From positions 1-38,412 of the forward strand of contig JAJRQO010000016.1 of NCBI GenBank assembly GCA_024280215.1: a DNA stretch of 38,412 bases. The letters are read 5' to 3'. The translations under genes and the position numbers were made by a program. Shown here in pieces: positions 23,687-32,701 of the stretch. This DNA is from Candidatus Zixiibacteriota bacterium. GTDB taxonomy: Bacteria; Zixibacteria; MSB-5A5; GN15; FEB-12. How positions within the stretch are numbered: position 1 is the stretch's first letter; every line of letters starts with the position of its first letter. The notes beneath the pieces were generated by a model. That model was given only the letters and a program-made list of their open reading frames with translations. It ran no database searches and had not been told where the DNA came from.

Positions 23687-26179
23687 ATGAAAGCAATTAT
23701 AATGGCAGGTGGGTTTGGAACCAGACTCAGACCTTTGACAATCAATACTCCTAAACCTATGGTACCAATTGGCAATCTTCCGATTATGGAACATGTTGTG
23801 TCATTACTTGCAAAACATAATATCACCGAAATCACTTCACTACTTTATTTTCAAGCTGATAAAATCAAAGATTATTTCAAGGATGGTTCCAAATTTGGTG
23901 TCACTATGAACTACGCCATCCCCGACGATGACTACGGAACTGCTGGAGCGGTGAAATATGCTGTTGGTGATACTGATGAACCTGTCCTCATCATTTCTGG
24001 TGATTTAATTACAGACTTTAATCTCTCGAAAGCACTCGCATGGCACAAAGATAAAAAATCTGAAGCAACCTTACTTCTCACTCGTGTCGAAAATCCAATT
24101 GCGTATGGAATTGTTATTACAGATGACTCTGGAAAAATAGATCGCTTCTTAGAAAAACCTACTTGGGGTGAAGCATTTTCAGACACAATTAATACAGGCA
24201 TTTATATCTTGGAACCTTCTGCTTTAAAACTTATTCCACCTAAAACTAATTTTGATTTCTCACAAGACCTCTTCCCGACAATGCTCAAAAATAATATGGG
24301 GCTGTATGGCAACATCACAAACGGTTATTGGAAAGATATAGGTAATGTTGATGAGTATCACAATGTACATCATGATCTTTTTGAAAAAAAGCTTTCATTA
24401 GAATTAAAAACAGACTCTTCAAAAATGGAAATCAACGCTGGTAAAAATGTACAAGTTGGTAAAAATGTTAAATTTTCGGGGACTATAGTTTTAGGAAACT
24501 ATGTTCAAATTGGTGATGATGCTATCTTACATAATTGTGTTATTGGAAGTCGTTCAAAAATTGATACCGCAGTTGAGATTCGTAATTCAGTGCTTTGGTC
24601 TGATAATGTGATTGGTAGTAACTCTCAGTTTAACTCGGTTTTGATTGGAAGAAATTCTCTCATAGGTTCCAATGTACAACTTATGGATAAAGTTATTATC
24701 TCAGATGAATGTGAAATTGGCAATGGTGCCACTGTGAAGGCAAATTGTAAAGTCTGGCCTGGGAAAATTGTTGAGGATGGAGCTATTGTTTCGACTTCAA
24801 TGGTTTGGGGCGAAAAATGGAACCGTGAGCTTTTTACGGACGCTAAAATAACAGGACTTGCCCTCACTGAAATCACGCCCGAAATGGCAGTCAATATCGG
24901 TGCTGCCTTTGGTGCCTATCTTCCAGAGAATAGCGAAGTTATCACCAGCCGAGATGCCTCGGATACCTCTCGCTTACTTAAACGAGGTCTTATTGCAGGA
25001 CTTCTGGCTGCGGGTACAAATGTCTCAGATATTGAAACTCTGCCTGTACCAATAGTACGATACTGTTTACATACAGGTAATTATTCCGCAGGAATTTATA
25101 TCAGACACAACCCTGAGGATTACCGATTGATTGATATGATATTTTTTGATGGTAACGGTGTTGATCTTCCAACGGCAGCATCAAAAAAAATCGAACGAAT
25201 GTATTTTGGTGAGGATTTTGAACGAGCCTCACTTGACAACATAGGTCATTTAGAAAATCCTACTTTTCCAATTGAAAATTATCGCAAAACATTTTTACAA
25301 AACATTGACATTGAAATGATTCGCAAAGCAGGATTCAAAATTGTCGTAGATCATTCCAATGGTTCCTCTTCGCAAATTTTCCCAACTCTCTTTTCACAAT
25401 TTGGTATTTCGGCGATTGAGTTAAATGGTAGTTTAAACCCTCGGAAATTCTCTGCTTCTGCTCTTGAAAATGCTCAGGCAATCGTACAACTTTCTACAAT
25501 TGTAAAATCTCTTCATGCCGATATTGGGTTTATATTAAACCCTGCTGCGGAAAAACTAACTGTTGTGGATGAGACTGGCAACCCAATAGATTCTCAACTT
25601 CTTCTTTTGATAGTTACCGATTTATTTTTACAAACTCATGATTGTAAAAAAATTGCCGTTCCAGTTGGCTCATCTATGGGTATTGAAGAACTCGCTTCTC
25701 AATATAAAGTAGAAGTTGTCAGAATTGCGGGAGACCATTATTCTATGATGTCAACTTTCAAAGAGAACGACGTTCAGTTCGTTGGAGGTACACGTGGGGG
25801 CTTTATCTTTTCTGGATTTCAAACTGGGACAGATGCGATGTTTGCTGTTGTGAAGATTCTTGAAATGATGGCTCAATCAAAAACTCGTTTCTCTGAATTA
25901 CGTGAAAAATACACTCACCTACATCGCAAAACACTATCGGTTCCATGTCCATGGGCTAAAAAAGGAACTGTTATGCGACAGCTAATTAAAAATTCTGAAA
26001 ATGAAAAACGGGTGCTAATTGACGGCGTAAAAGTATTCCACGATGATGGCTGGGTACTTGTCACCCCTGATAGACAAACTGCTTCTTTTAATGTTTTAGC
26101 AGAATCAAAGAATCTAATAAAAGCTCAATCTCTCTTAGAGAAATACAGTAATGCAGTCGAAAGATACCAAAATAATTAA
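23687..26179 (+). CDS. Sugar-1-phosphate nucleotidyltransferase fused to degenerate phosphomannomutase-like domain
   Basis: An 830-residue fusion. Residues 1-235 are a nucleotidyltransferase (MAGGFGTRLRPLT, then PKPMVP) that would make a GDP- or NDP-sugar, probably GDP-mannose. Residues about 245-375 are left-handed beta-helix hexapeptide repeats. Residues about 385-830 have the phosphohexomutase fold, but every signature is altered. The catalytic TASHNP is YIRHNP (Arg473 in place of the phosphoserine), the metal loop DGDADR is NPAAEK (618-623), and the sugar loop GGExSGH is GGTRGG (700-705). The mutase domain should therefore not catalyse phosphoryl transfer and may be regulatory or structural. 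Similar fusions exist in cyanobacteria and actinobacteria. It is the last gene of the tmk operon. Confidence 0.9.
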   Translation: MKAIIMAGGFGTRLRPLTINTPKPMVPIGNLPIMEHVVSLLAKHNITEITSLLYFQADKIKDYFKDGSKFGVTMNYAIPDDDYGTAGAVKYAVGDTDEPVLIISGDLITDFNLSKALAWHKDKKSEATLLLTRVENPIAYGIVITDDSGKIDRFLEKPTWGEAFSDTINTGIYILEPSALKLIPPKTNFDFSQDLFPTMLKNNMGLYGNITNGYWKDIGNVDEYHNVHHDLFEKKLSLELKTDSSKMEINAGKNVQVGKNVKFSGTIVLGNYVQIGDDAILHNCVIGSRSKIDTAVEIRNSVLWSDNVIGSNSQFNSVLIGRNSLIGSNVQLMDKVIISDECEIGNGATVKANCKVWPGKIVEDGAIVSTSMVWGEKWNRELFTDAKITGLALTEITPEMAVNIGAAFGAYLPENSEVITSRDASDTSRLLKRGLIAGLLAAGTNVSDIETLPVPIVRYCLHTGNYSAGIYIRHNPEDYRLIDMIFFDGNGVDLPTAASKKIERMYFGEDFERASLDNIGHLENPTFPIENYRKTFLQNIDIEMIRKAGFKIVVDHSNGSSSQIFPTLFSQFGISAIELNGSLNPRKFSASALENAQAIVQLSTIVKSLHADIGFILNPAAEKLTVVDETGNPIDSQLLLLIVTDLFLQTHDCKKIAVPVGSSMGIEELASQYKVEVVRIAGDHYSMMSTFKENDVQFVGGTRGGFIFSGFQTGTDAMFAVVKILEMMAQSKTRFSELREKYTHLHRKTLSVPCPWAKKGTVMRQLIKNSENEKRVLIDGVKVFHDDGWVLVTPDRQTASFNVLAESKNLIKAQSLLEKYSNAVERYQNN

Positions 26180-26525
26180 GACTAATATCATCTTTTTTTG
26201 TTAAGATTTCGTACAATTTGATACAAGCCCAACTCCCTTACGTCCCTAATGAGCACTAACTAAAATATTATATAATTTTTAACGACTTTAGTAGATGCCT
26301 ATTCAATTTTTATTCTAACATTAAAATTGTTAATTCTTTTCTCTTTCAAGAATAACTAATCTTTGCCGATTATTTAATTAAATAAAAGAACTTAGTAAAA
26401 GTTAATGAAAATAATAAAGAGATGTCAACAACATGGTTTGTTTCATCTTTTTAATTAGCCAAGAAAATATTTAAGACTCGTTAACTAAGGACAGTTTAAT
26501 ATAATGGAAAGAAGAGATACATAAT
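26180..26525. other. Gene-free AT-rich interval upstream of the chemoreceptor
   Basis: This 346-bp stretch contains no convincing open frame, hairpin terminator or repeat. TATAAT at 26500-26505, 20 bp before the chemoreceptor ATG, could be its -10, but there is no matching -35. No sigma-28 or sigma-54 consensus is visible. Confidence 0.4.
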
Positions 26526-28559
26526 ATGAAAAGTTACAAAGATTTTAAAATTGGAACAAAATTGTATACCGGATTTGGGGTTGTACTTTTACTATTAGTG
26601 ATAGTAGCTTATATGTCAAACAGTAATCTTAGTAATACGACAACGAGCTTTAAAAACTTAATTGAAGACGATTTATTTGCAAAGAGTTGTAATGCCAATA
26701 TCAAAAGTTTTATGTTACAAGCACGGAGATCTGAAAAGGACTTTCTTTTACGCAAAGAACTCAAGTACAAAGAAAAAGTTGAGGAAGCTATTAATAACCT
26801 TAATGCTGAAACTCAAGTATTACTTGCTGTAGAACAAGAAGCAGATAATAAAATGGGGATTGATGATGCTAACTCAATATTTAAATATGCAGATATTTAT
26901 TTGTTAAATTTTAAAAAGTTAGTAAAAGCATGGAAAATAAAAGGACTTGACCAAAATTCAGGTTTACAAGGTAAATTCAGAAAAGCTGCTCACGAATTAG
27001 CAAAAATTATTGAAAGTACAAATACATTGCAACTTCAGGTAAATCTTTTAACAATAAGAAAACATGAAAAAGATTATCTTATGCGAAAAGATGAAAAATA
27101 TATTACTAAGAATATAAATGAAATTGCAACATTGAAGTTAAACACTACGACAAGCAAACTAACTGGTAATGATAAAAAAGCTATAAAAATTGCTGCTGAA
27201 ACATACGAAAGAGATTTTTTGGCACTTATAGAGCAAGATAAAATTATAGTAGCAGAAACAGAAAATATGCGAGACGCTATACACAATTTAGAGCCAATTA
27301 TCGAAAAAGGATACAAACGTGCATCAAATAAAGCAGTTGCTAAGACAACAACTACAATTAACACTGCATATAGTCAAGCACGAAATCCTATCATACTATC
27401 AATATTAGCTCTGATTTTTGGTTCATTTATTGCATTCTATGTTGCACATATTATTTCAAAACCAATTAAAAAGATTTCCTCCATTGCTGATGATATCGCA
27501 TTGGGTAATATCAATCATGATATTGATATTAAAAGTAACGATGAAATTGGCATGCTCGCCAATTCTTTTAGAATGATGATTGCATACATGAAAGAGTTAG
27601 CACAAGTTGCTGATTCGATTGCTCATAATGATTTATCTGTTACTTTCACACCAAAGTCAGAACATGATACTTTAGGGCAATCGTTTAAGACAATGTTAAA
27701 AAGCTTGAGTGCTGTAATCCAACAAATTAACAATAGTTCGACTCAAGTAGCCTCAGCAGCAACAGAAATCTCATCATCATCTGACCAAGTTGCCCAAAAT
27801 GCTTCAAATCAAGAGATGCAGATTTCGCAAATCACCACTGCTATTGAAGAGATGGCAGCAACTATCGTTGAGACATCACAAAATGCAAGTGAGGCAACCA
27901 ATGGCGCACAAACAGCATCTGATACAGCTGGTGAAGGTGGTCAAATAGTTGGTGAAACAATTGAAGGCATGAATCGTATCGCTTCAGTTGTTCAAGAGTC
28001 CGCGAAAAACATTCATCAGTTAGCGGAATCTGCGAAACAGATAGGTGAAATTATTTCTGTTATTGATGATATCGCCGACCAGACAAATCTTCTTGCTTTG
28101 AATGCTGCTATCGAAGCTGCCCGTGCTGGTGAACAAGGTCGTGGGTTCGCTGTAGTTGCTGATGAAGTTCGGAAACTTGCTGAACGTACGGGGAAAGCAA
28201 CGGGTGAAATCACTAAAATGATTAAAGGAATTCAAACTGGAACTGAAGATGCTGTAAAATCTATGGATCAAGGAAGTATAGAAGTTAACAGCGGAAGAGA
28301 ACTTGTAGATAAAGCTGGCGATAGTTTATCGCATGTTATGCAAAATTCTCAGGAAGTTATGAATATGATTTTGCAAATAGCAACGGCAACTGAAGAACAA
28401 TCTGCGGCGGCTGAAGAAATTTCTAAAAATATTGAAATGGTGTCTACGGCGACTCGTGAGTCAGCAACTGGTGCCGAACAGTCATCAGCAGCAGCAGTTC
28501 AGCTTAGCCAGAATGCAGAAGAACTACAAAATATTGTTGGTAAATTTAAATTAAATTAA
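26526..28559 (+). CDS. Methyl-accepting chemotaxis protein with HBM-like sensor
   Basis: A 677-residue transmembrane chemoreceptor. One N-terminal helix (about 14-33) and a second at about 288-309 enclose a long helical periplasmic sensor. Two internally similar segments ([19 protein letters not shown] and [17 protein letters not shown]) are typical of the helical-bimodular (HBM) domain, which binds small organic acids in characterised members. HAMP follows (about 310-362), then the signalling domain with the invariant CheA/CheW-binding hairpin tip ([19 protein letters not shown], near 511-545). There is no C-terminal NWETF-type pentapeptide. No che genes are nearby, so it is an orphan receptor here. 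The ligand is unknown. Confidence 0.95.
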   Translation: MKSYKDFKIGTKLYTGFGVVLLLLVIVAYMSNSNLSNTTTSFKNLIEDDLFAKSCNANIKSFMLQARRSEKDFLLRKELKYKEKVEEAINNLNAETQVLLAVEQEADNKMGIDDANSIFKYADIYLLNFKKLVKAWKIKGLDQNSGLQGKFRKAAHELAKIIESTNTLQLQVNLLTIRKHEKDYLMRKDEKYITKNINEIATLKLNTTTSKLTGNDKKAIKIAAETYERDFLALIEQDKIIVAETENMRDAIHNLEPIIEKGYKRASNKAVAKTTTTINTAYSQARNPIILSILALIFGSFIAFYVAHIISKPIKKISSIADDIALGNINHDIDIKSNDEIGMLANSFRMMIAYMKELAQVADSIAHNDLSVTFTPKSEHDTLGQSFKTMLKSLSAVIQQINNSSTQVASAATEISSSSDQVAQNASNQEMQISQITTAIEEMAATIVETSQNASEATNGAQTASDTAGEGGQIVGETIEGMNRIASVVQESAKNIHQLAESAKQIGEIISVIDDIADQTNLLALNAAIEAARAGEQGRGFAVVADEVRKLAERTGKATGEITKMIKGIQTGTEDAVKSMDQGSIEVNSGRELVDKAGDSLSHVMQNSQEVMNMILQIATATEEQSAAAEEISKNIEMVSTATRESATGAEQSSAAAVQLSQNAEELQNIVGKFKLN

Positions 28560-28587
28560 CCAATCAGATAAACCCTAATATTAATGG

Positions 28588-28623
28588 ACAGGTAGGAAAA
28601 CTTTATCTCCTACCTGTTTTTTT
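28588..28623 (+). terminator. Rho-independent terminator after the chemoreceptor gene
   Basis: ACAGGTAGGA, a 10-base loop, TCCTACCTGT followed by a T-run. It abuts the convergent glycosyltransferase stop codon. Confidence 0.9.
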
Positions 28624-29746
28624 ATATTAATCTATCGAAACATTTTTCTAATGCATCACATTGAACTTTGTGTGAGTATTTTTGCTGAGCATCGACAAAA
28701 GCTTGTTTGGCAAGTCGCTCTTTAAGTTCATGATTTAGAAGCAATTTTTCAATTGCCGCTGCGATTTCATCCGAATTTCCTGATTGATAAAGCAACCCGT
28801 TCTTTTCATGCTCAATAATTTCTTTGGTGCCACCATCGTTTGAACCAAGGACTGCGAGTCGTGACGCCATTGCTTCGATTGTTACCATCCCAAATGTTTC
28901 CGAACCAGTTGTTAGACAAAAAATATCTAATGATTTAAAAGCAACCTCAACATTATCTAAATGAGAACGAAAATGAACGTGCTGTTGCAAATTAAAATTC
29001 TCTATCATATCTTCAAGTCTCTTTTTATAGACAATTTCTTCATTTTTAGTACTATCCCCCACAAGTAAGACATGAATTTCAATACCTTTTTGAATTAGTT
29101 TACTGGCAGCTTCAATCAACAGATGTTGGCATTTCTTAGGGTCAAGCCGTCCAACAAAACCTACGATATATTTATCTTCAGGAAGCTTTAATGATTGTCG
29201 TGCCTCTGATTTTGTCAATGTACATTTTGTAAACTTATCTAATTCAATACCAAACGGTATAACTTCAATTTTCTCCTTTGGAATTGACGTTGTCCGCAAA
29301 ATTTGCTTCGAAAACATTTCAAGTGGCGTAATCCAACAATCAAGTTGTTTGTAAATATACCTATGAAAAAAATCATTTTTTGAGCCACCAAGATGCATAT
29401 GCTGCATATAAAGTAATGAAAAAGAACTACTGTTCAACTGTTTAATCAAACTCAGCATCGGAAAATTTTTATTTATATGAAACAATACCAGCCCTACATT
29501 TTCTCTATCAAACGAGGATGCTAATCGTTTTACTTTTAATAAATCTTTAAACTTTGAAACATACTCAAGTTGTCTTCTTTCGATACCGTATGATTTTGCC
29601 TCCAACGCTAATTCATAACCAGCATCACAATAAAGAATAATATCAATCCCTCGTTTTTTTAACCAAATAGAAAGTCGTAAAACATTCATTTCCAAACCAC
29701 CCCATGATTTTGAAGGACAAATAAATGCAATTTTTCGATTTGCCAT
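28622..29746 (-). CDS. GT4-family glycosyltransferase
   Basis: A 374-residue GT-B glycosyltransferase that retains anomeric configuration and uses a nucleotide sugar. The N-terminal acceptor half opens with the Gly-rich loop KSWGGLEMN. The C-terminal half shows IVGFVGRLDPKKCQHLLIEA and the nucleotide-sugar motif ETFGMVTIEAMA, the E-x7-E signature of GT4. It is probably cytoplasmic at the inner membrane. It is the last gene of the minus-strand cluster with gmhA and the O-antigen ligase-like protein, so it likely builds a surface polysaccharide. Donor and acceptor cannot be told. Confidence 0.92.
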   Translation of the reverse strand: MANRKIAFICPSKSWGGLEMNVLRLSIWLKKRGIDIILYCDAGYELALEAKSYGIERRQLEYVSKFKDLLKVKRLASSFDRENVGLVLFHINKNFPMLSLIKQLNSSSFSLLYMQHMHLGGSKNDFFHRYIYKQLDCWITPLEMFSKQILRTTSIPKEKIEVIPFGIELDKFTKCTLTKSEARQSLKLPEDKYIVGFVGRLDPKKCQHLLIEAASKLIQKGIEIHVLLVGDSTKNEEIVYKKRLEDMIENFNLQQHVHFRSHLDNVEVAFKSLDIFCLTTGSETFGMVTIEAMASRLAVLGSNDGGTKEIIEHEKNGLLYQSGNSDEIAAAIEKLLLNHELKERLAKQAFVDAQQKYSHKVQCDALEKCFDRLI

Positions 29747-29794
29747 AAAGAAATTATCTTATATTTAAAGAGGAAGAATCAAAGAAAAAATAAA

Positions 29795-30043
29795 TTAGTC
29801 AGTAATATCTGAATTTTGTGACTGCTTTTCGACCACGTCATCTTTGAGCATCAAGGAAATTGGGATAAGTACCATATAGCCTATAACCAATAAGACAGGT
29901 GCCAGCGTATCGCTTCCTTGACTAAGAGTATAAAATCCAATAAGAATAACAAGTAATGCTACCCCGAAAGAGATATAGTTTTTCTTTCCGTAAGGCCAAT
30001 TTACTTCTTCATGTTGCTCAGCTGTACTTTTTTTGATTGCCAT
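29795..30043 (-). CDS. Small two-helix membrane protein (DUF3098-like)
   Basis: An 82-residue protein with a polar N-terminus, then NWPYGKKNYISFGVALLVIL leading into a first hydrophobic segment (about 27-44), and a second (about 48-68, APVLLVIGYMVLIPISL). The pattern of (F/Y)GKKNY, first helix, short loop with TLAP, second helix matches DUF3098, common in Bacteroidetes and relatives. Function unknown. It lies between the ligase-like and GT4 genes on the same strand, probably co-transcribed. Confidence 0.7.
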   Translation of the reverse strand: MAIKKSTAEQHEEVNWPYGKKNYISFGVALLVILIGFYTLSQGSDTLAPVLLVIGYMVLIPISLMLKDDVVEKQSQNSDITD

Positions 30044-30105
30044 AATGAACTCATTTAAAAGATTTTTTCTCTCTTTGTCAAGTTGTTTTACAACTTCACC
30101 AGATA

Positions 30106-31335
30106 TTAGTTCCGAACTTTATTCTCTTTGGTCACAAAGGGAAAAAGCCCAAAAGCAAAAATAAGCATCAACATTTGTCTCACCTCTTCATCGGCAAATG
30201 TCGCTTCAGTCAATGATGAGATAAAAAAGGCTACCGCACCTAATAAACCAGCTAAAAAGAAATTTTTATATTTGATAAGTTGCTCATTTTTCTTCCATGC
30301 TTTAAATGTTGTTTGAAAGAAATAGCCCCACATCAAACTAAAAAAAAGAAATCCTGGTAGACCAGCAATCGCAGCAATATTAAGAAAATCATTATGAGCA
30401 TGTACATGTATTCGATGTCCTGTCATGTTTTCTTCAAACTGTGAATAAAAATTCCCCTGTCCGACACCAAATACGGGGTTATCTTTTAGCATTTTGAAAG
30501 CATTGTCCCAAATATACATTCGACTTGCTTCATTTTCTATGTTTGTTTCTTTCTCAATTTTATCGGTTACTCGCTCCCTGATTGTCGGGTTAAAGTAAAA
30601 CAAAAATGCAATAACACTTAACGAACCCACGACAAGTAGTAATTTTTTACTTCGCATCGAGATAAATATAAGAATAATAATCGTTCCAACGATTGCCAGT
30701 ATTGGTCCATAGCTATATGAAAAGAGTGTCACAATAATAGCAAGAATAACATCTATCGTCAGCAAAGTTTTCATCAATGGTTTTAGCTCTTTCCAACTTG
30801 CAACAAGATAGCCCAAGATAAACATCGATACAGTCGCAAAGTAATTTCCAAAAGTCAGACGATGAGGGAAAAACCCTTTTACCCTATAACCACTATCGAA
30901 AGCTTCTATCGCTGGGGATTTAAACCAATGTACACCTGTAAAATGTTGTATAATTCCATAGAGAGAGATAATTCCTATCGCTATTGCAAAATAAATAAAT
31001 ATTTTTTTACGAAAGGATTCTTTCTTCAAAACAAACACACCAATCGGAATCGCAAAAAATAACCATTCTTCTTTTAAAATAAAAAGAGAGTCAGTTGGAG
31101 TCTTACCAAAAAGTGAGGCAAGTACCATCCATAGAAAATACATCCCTATAGAGATATAGAAAATTTTGAGATTACCACTAAACGGATTTTCTTTTTTTAG
31201 AAACATTATGATAAGAAACAATAATAAAGAGACGCCAAGCGAGAGTTGAGCTATCGCAATAGAAAATGTAGAGCTAATGGCAAATAAAGCATAAAAGAAA
31301 AAGAGAAAATCAGATAAAATCCGAACATAAATCAT
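30106..31335 (-). CDS. O-antigen ligase/polymerase-like membrane protein
   Basis: A 409-residue protein with about ten to twelve membrane segments and one larger periplasmic loop. After that loop comes the family motif VHAHNDFLNIAAIAGLPGF (compare 'H-S-H-N-x-F-L' of Wzy_C ligases). GVGQGNFYSQF before it is also typical. Such enzymes attach or polymerise undecaprenyl-linked glycans at the outer face of the inner membrane. WaaL, Wzy and glycoprotein ligases cannot be separated by eye. The start directly abuts the gmhA stop codon. Confidence 0.88.
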   Translation of the reverse strand: MIYVRILSDFLFFFYALFAISSTFSIAIAQLSLGVSLLLFLIIMFLKKENPFSGNLKIFYISIGMYFLWMVLASLFGKTPTDSLFILKEEWLFFAIPIGVFVLKKESFRKKIFIYFAIAIGIISLYGIIQHFTGVHWFKSPAIEAFDSGYRVKGFFPHRLTFGNYFATVSMFILGYLVASWKELKPLMKTLLTIDVILAIIVTLFSYSYGPILAIVGTIIILIFISMRSKKLLLVVGSLSVIAFLFYFNPTIRERVTDKIEKETNIENEASRMYIWDNAFKMLKDNPVFGVGQGNFYSQFEENMTGHRIHVHAHNDFLNIAAIAGLPGFLFFSLMWGYFFQTTFKAWKKNEQLIKYKNFFLAGLLGAVAFFISSLTEATFADEEVRQMLMLIFAFGLFPFVTKENKVRN

Positions 31336-31923
31336 CTACACTAAATCGCTTTCCACCAGACCAACTAAAAGATGAATTATAAATATATGTTCTTCCTGAA
31401 TTCGTTGTGTTGATGGGTGAGGAATCACAATCGCTCTATCAACAAGCTTTGCTAATTTCCCACCAGTTCCACCTAAGAGCCCAACTGAAATCATCCCTTG
31501 TTCTTTTGCAACTTGAACCGCTTTAATAATATTTGTAGAGTTCCCAGAGGTAGACATAACAAACAACATATCCCCTTTGTTGCCGAGTCCTTCAACCTGC
31601 CGTGAAAAAATCCGATCATAACCGTAGTCATTGGCAGCAGCAGTCATAACAGCAGGGTCAACACATAATGCAATCGCTGGAAGAGATTGTCTGTTTTTAT
31701 CAGAAGATAAGCGTACTATCATTTCGCCAGCAAAATGCGATGCATCGGCAGCCGAGCCACCATTACCAGTAATCAAAATTTTACCACCTGAACCAATTAC
31801 CGCAGACATGACTGCGGCGGTGTCCAAAATTATTTGTCCGAGTTCAGCCGTAACCGCTTTACGTAAAATAGCACACTTGTTACCAAGCTCTATTATATAG
31901 TTTAGTTTTTCATCATTGTTCAT
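31336..31923 (-). CDS. gmhA: Phosphoheptose isomerase (sedoheptulose 7-phosphate isomerase)
   Basis: Converts sedoheptulose 7-phosphate to glycero-manno-heptose 7-phosphate, the first step of heptose synthesis for lipopolysaccharide or other glycans. SIS-domain signatures: ILITGNGGSAADASHFAGEM and MSTSGNSTNI, with the C-terminal EEHIFIIH helix supplying catalytic residues. The length of 195 is normal. It overlaps the GGGP synthase gene by 4 bp (ATGA) and directly abuts the ligase-like gene. GmhB, HldE and HldD are not in this window. Confidence 0.92.
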   Translation of the reverse strand: MNNDEKLNYIIELGNKCAILRKAVTAELGQIILDTAAVMSAVIGSGGKILITGNGGSAADASHFAGEMIVRLSSDKNRQSLPAIALCVDPAVMTAAANDYGYDRIFSRQVEGLGNKGDMLFVMSTSGNSTNIIKAVQVAKEQGMISVGLLGGTGGKLAKLVDRAIVIPHPSTQRIQEEHIFIIHLLVGLVESDLV

Positions 31924-32687
31924 GCGAGTATCGATTCCTTTGGATGGACTGCTTGAGTTAATTCATTAAGATAATTAAAATCATGTTCTGTTTCTAAGTT
32001 GTTTCCGACAACAACAAATGACGCCCCCGCATCTATACGGTCGGCACATTCCTGTGGAGTTTTGAGTCCGCCACCTGTAATAATTGGAATATTTACATAC
32101 GATGAAACCGCACGAATCATTTCACATGGTACCGCTTGTGATGCTCCCGAGCCAGCTTCAAGATAGGCGAGTTTCATTCCCATATACTCCGCCGCTAAAG
32201 CATGAGCACAGGCGATGTCATATTTGTCTCGTGGGATTGGATTTGTATTTGAAATATACTGCACCGAAGTTGTTGCACCTGAGTCAACCAACATATAGCC
32301 TGTTGGGATTGGTTCTATACCACACCGTTTGACAACTGGAGCTCCTTTGACCTGTTCATCAATAAGATAGGTTGCATTGCGACCAGATATCAGCGATGAA
32401 AACAAAATCGCATCCGCATGCGGAGTAATCTGAGCAAATGATCCAGGGAAAATAATTACAGGTACATCTGATTTTGATTTTATCTCTTTGACAACCTCAG
32501 AAAAATTTGTGTTGAGCATAAATGAAGTGCCTACCAACAACGCATCAACACCGTTCTCTTTAGCGGACTCCGCTAAGGCGAGATAATTGTTCGACTCAGT
32601 TTTATCAGGGTCGATTAAAACTAAAAAACCTCCACCCCGTTTTTCTTTAACACTTAACAAATATTCATAAACTGATTTTGTATGCAT
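31920..32687 (-). CDS. Geranylgeranylglyceryl-phosphate synthase-like prenyltransferase (group II)
   Basis: A 255-residue TIM-barrel prenyltransferase of the GGGPS/PcrB family, which joins a prenyl diphosphate to sn-glycerol 1-phosphate by an ether bond, the first committed step of archaeal membrane lipids. Visible: FLVLIDPDKT (Mg-binding Asp26), VGTSFML, IIFPGS, LAYLEAGSGASQAVP, IITGGGLKT and VVVGNNLE (phosphate loop). The longer, group-II form is known in some archaea and in FCB bacteria. It lies between alaS and gmhA in a minus-strand operon. Chain length and acceptor in this organism are unknown. Glycerol-1-phosphate dehydrogenase and the second prenyltransferase are not seen here. Confidence 0.88.
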   Translation of the reverse strand: MHTKSVYEYLLSVKEKRGGGFLVLIDPDKTESNNYLALAESAKENGVDALLVGTSFMLNTNFSEVVKEIKSKSDVPVIIFPGSFAQITPHADAILFSSLISGRNATYLIDEQVKGAPVVKRCGIEPIPTGYMLVDSGATTSVQYISNTNPIPRDKYDIACAHALAAEYMGMKLAYLEAGSGASQAVPCEMIRAVSSYVNIPIITGGGLKTPQECADRIDAGASFVVVGNNLETEHDFNYLNELTQAVHPKESILA

Positions 32688-32701
32688 GCTTTCCCCTACT
32701 T

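Noticed and set aside
25541-25560. Sequencing error as the cause of the altered mutase metal loop
   Set aside because: Three separate signatures are replaced without frame disruption and the flanking sequence is well preserved, which fits genuine divergence.
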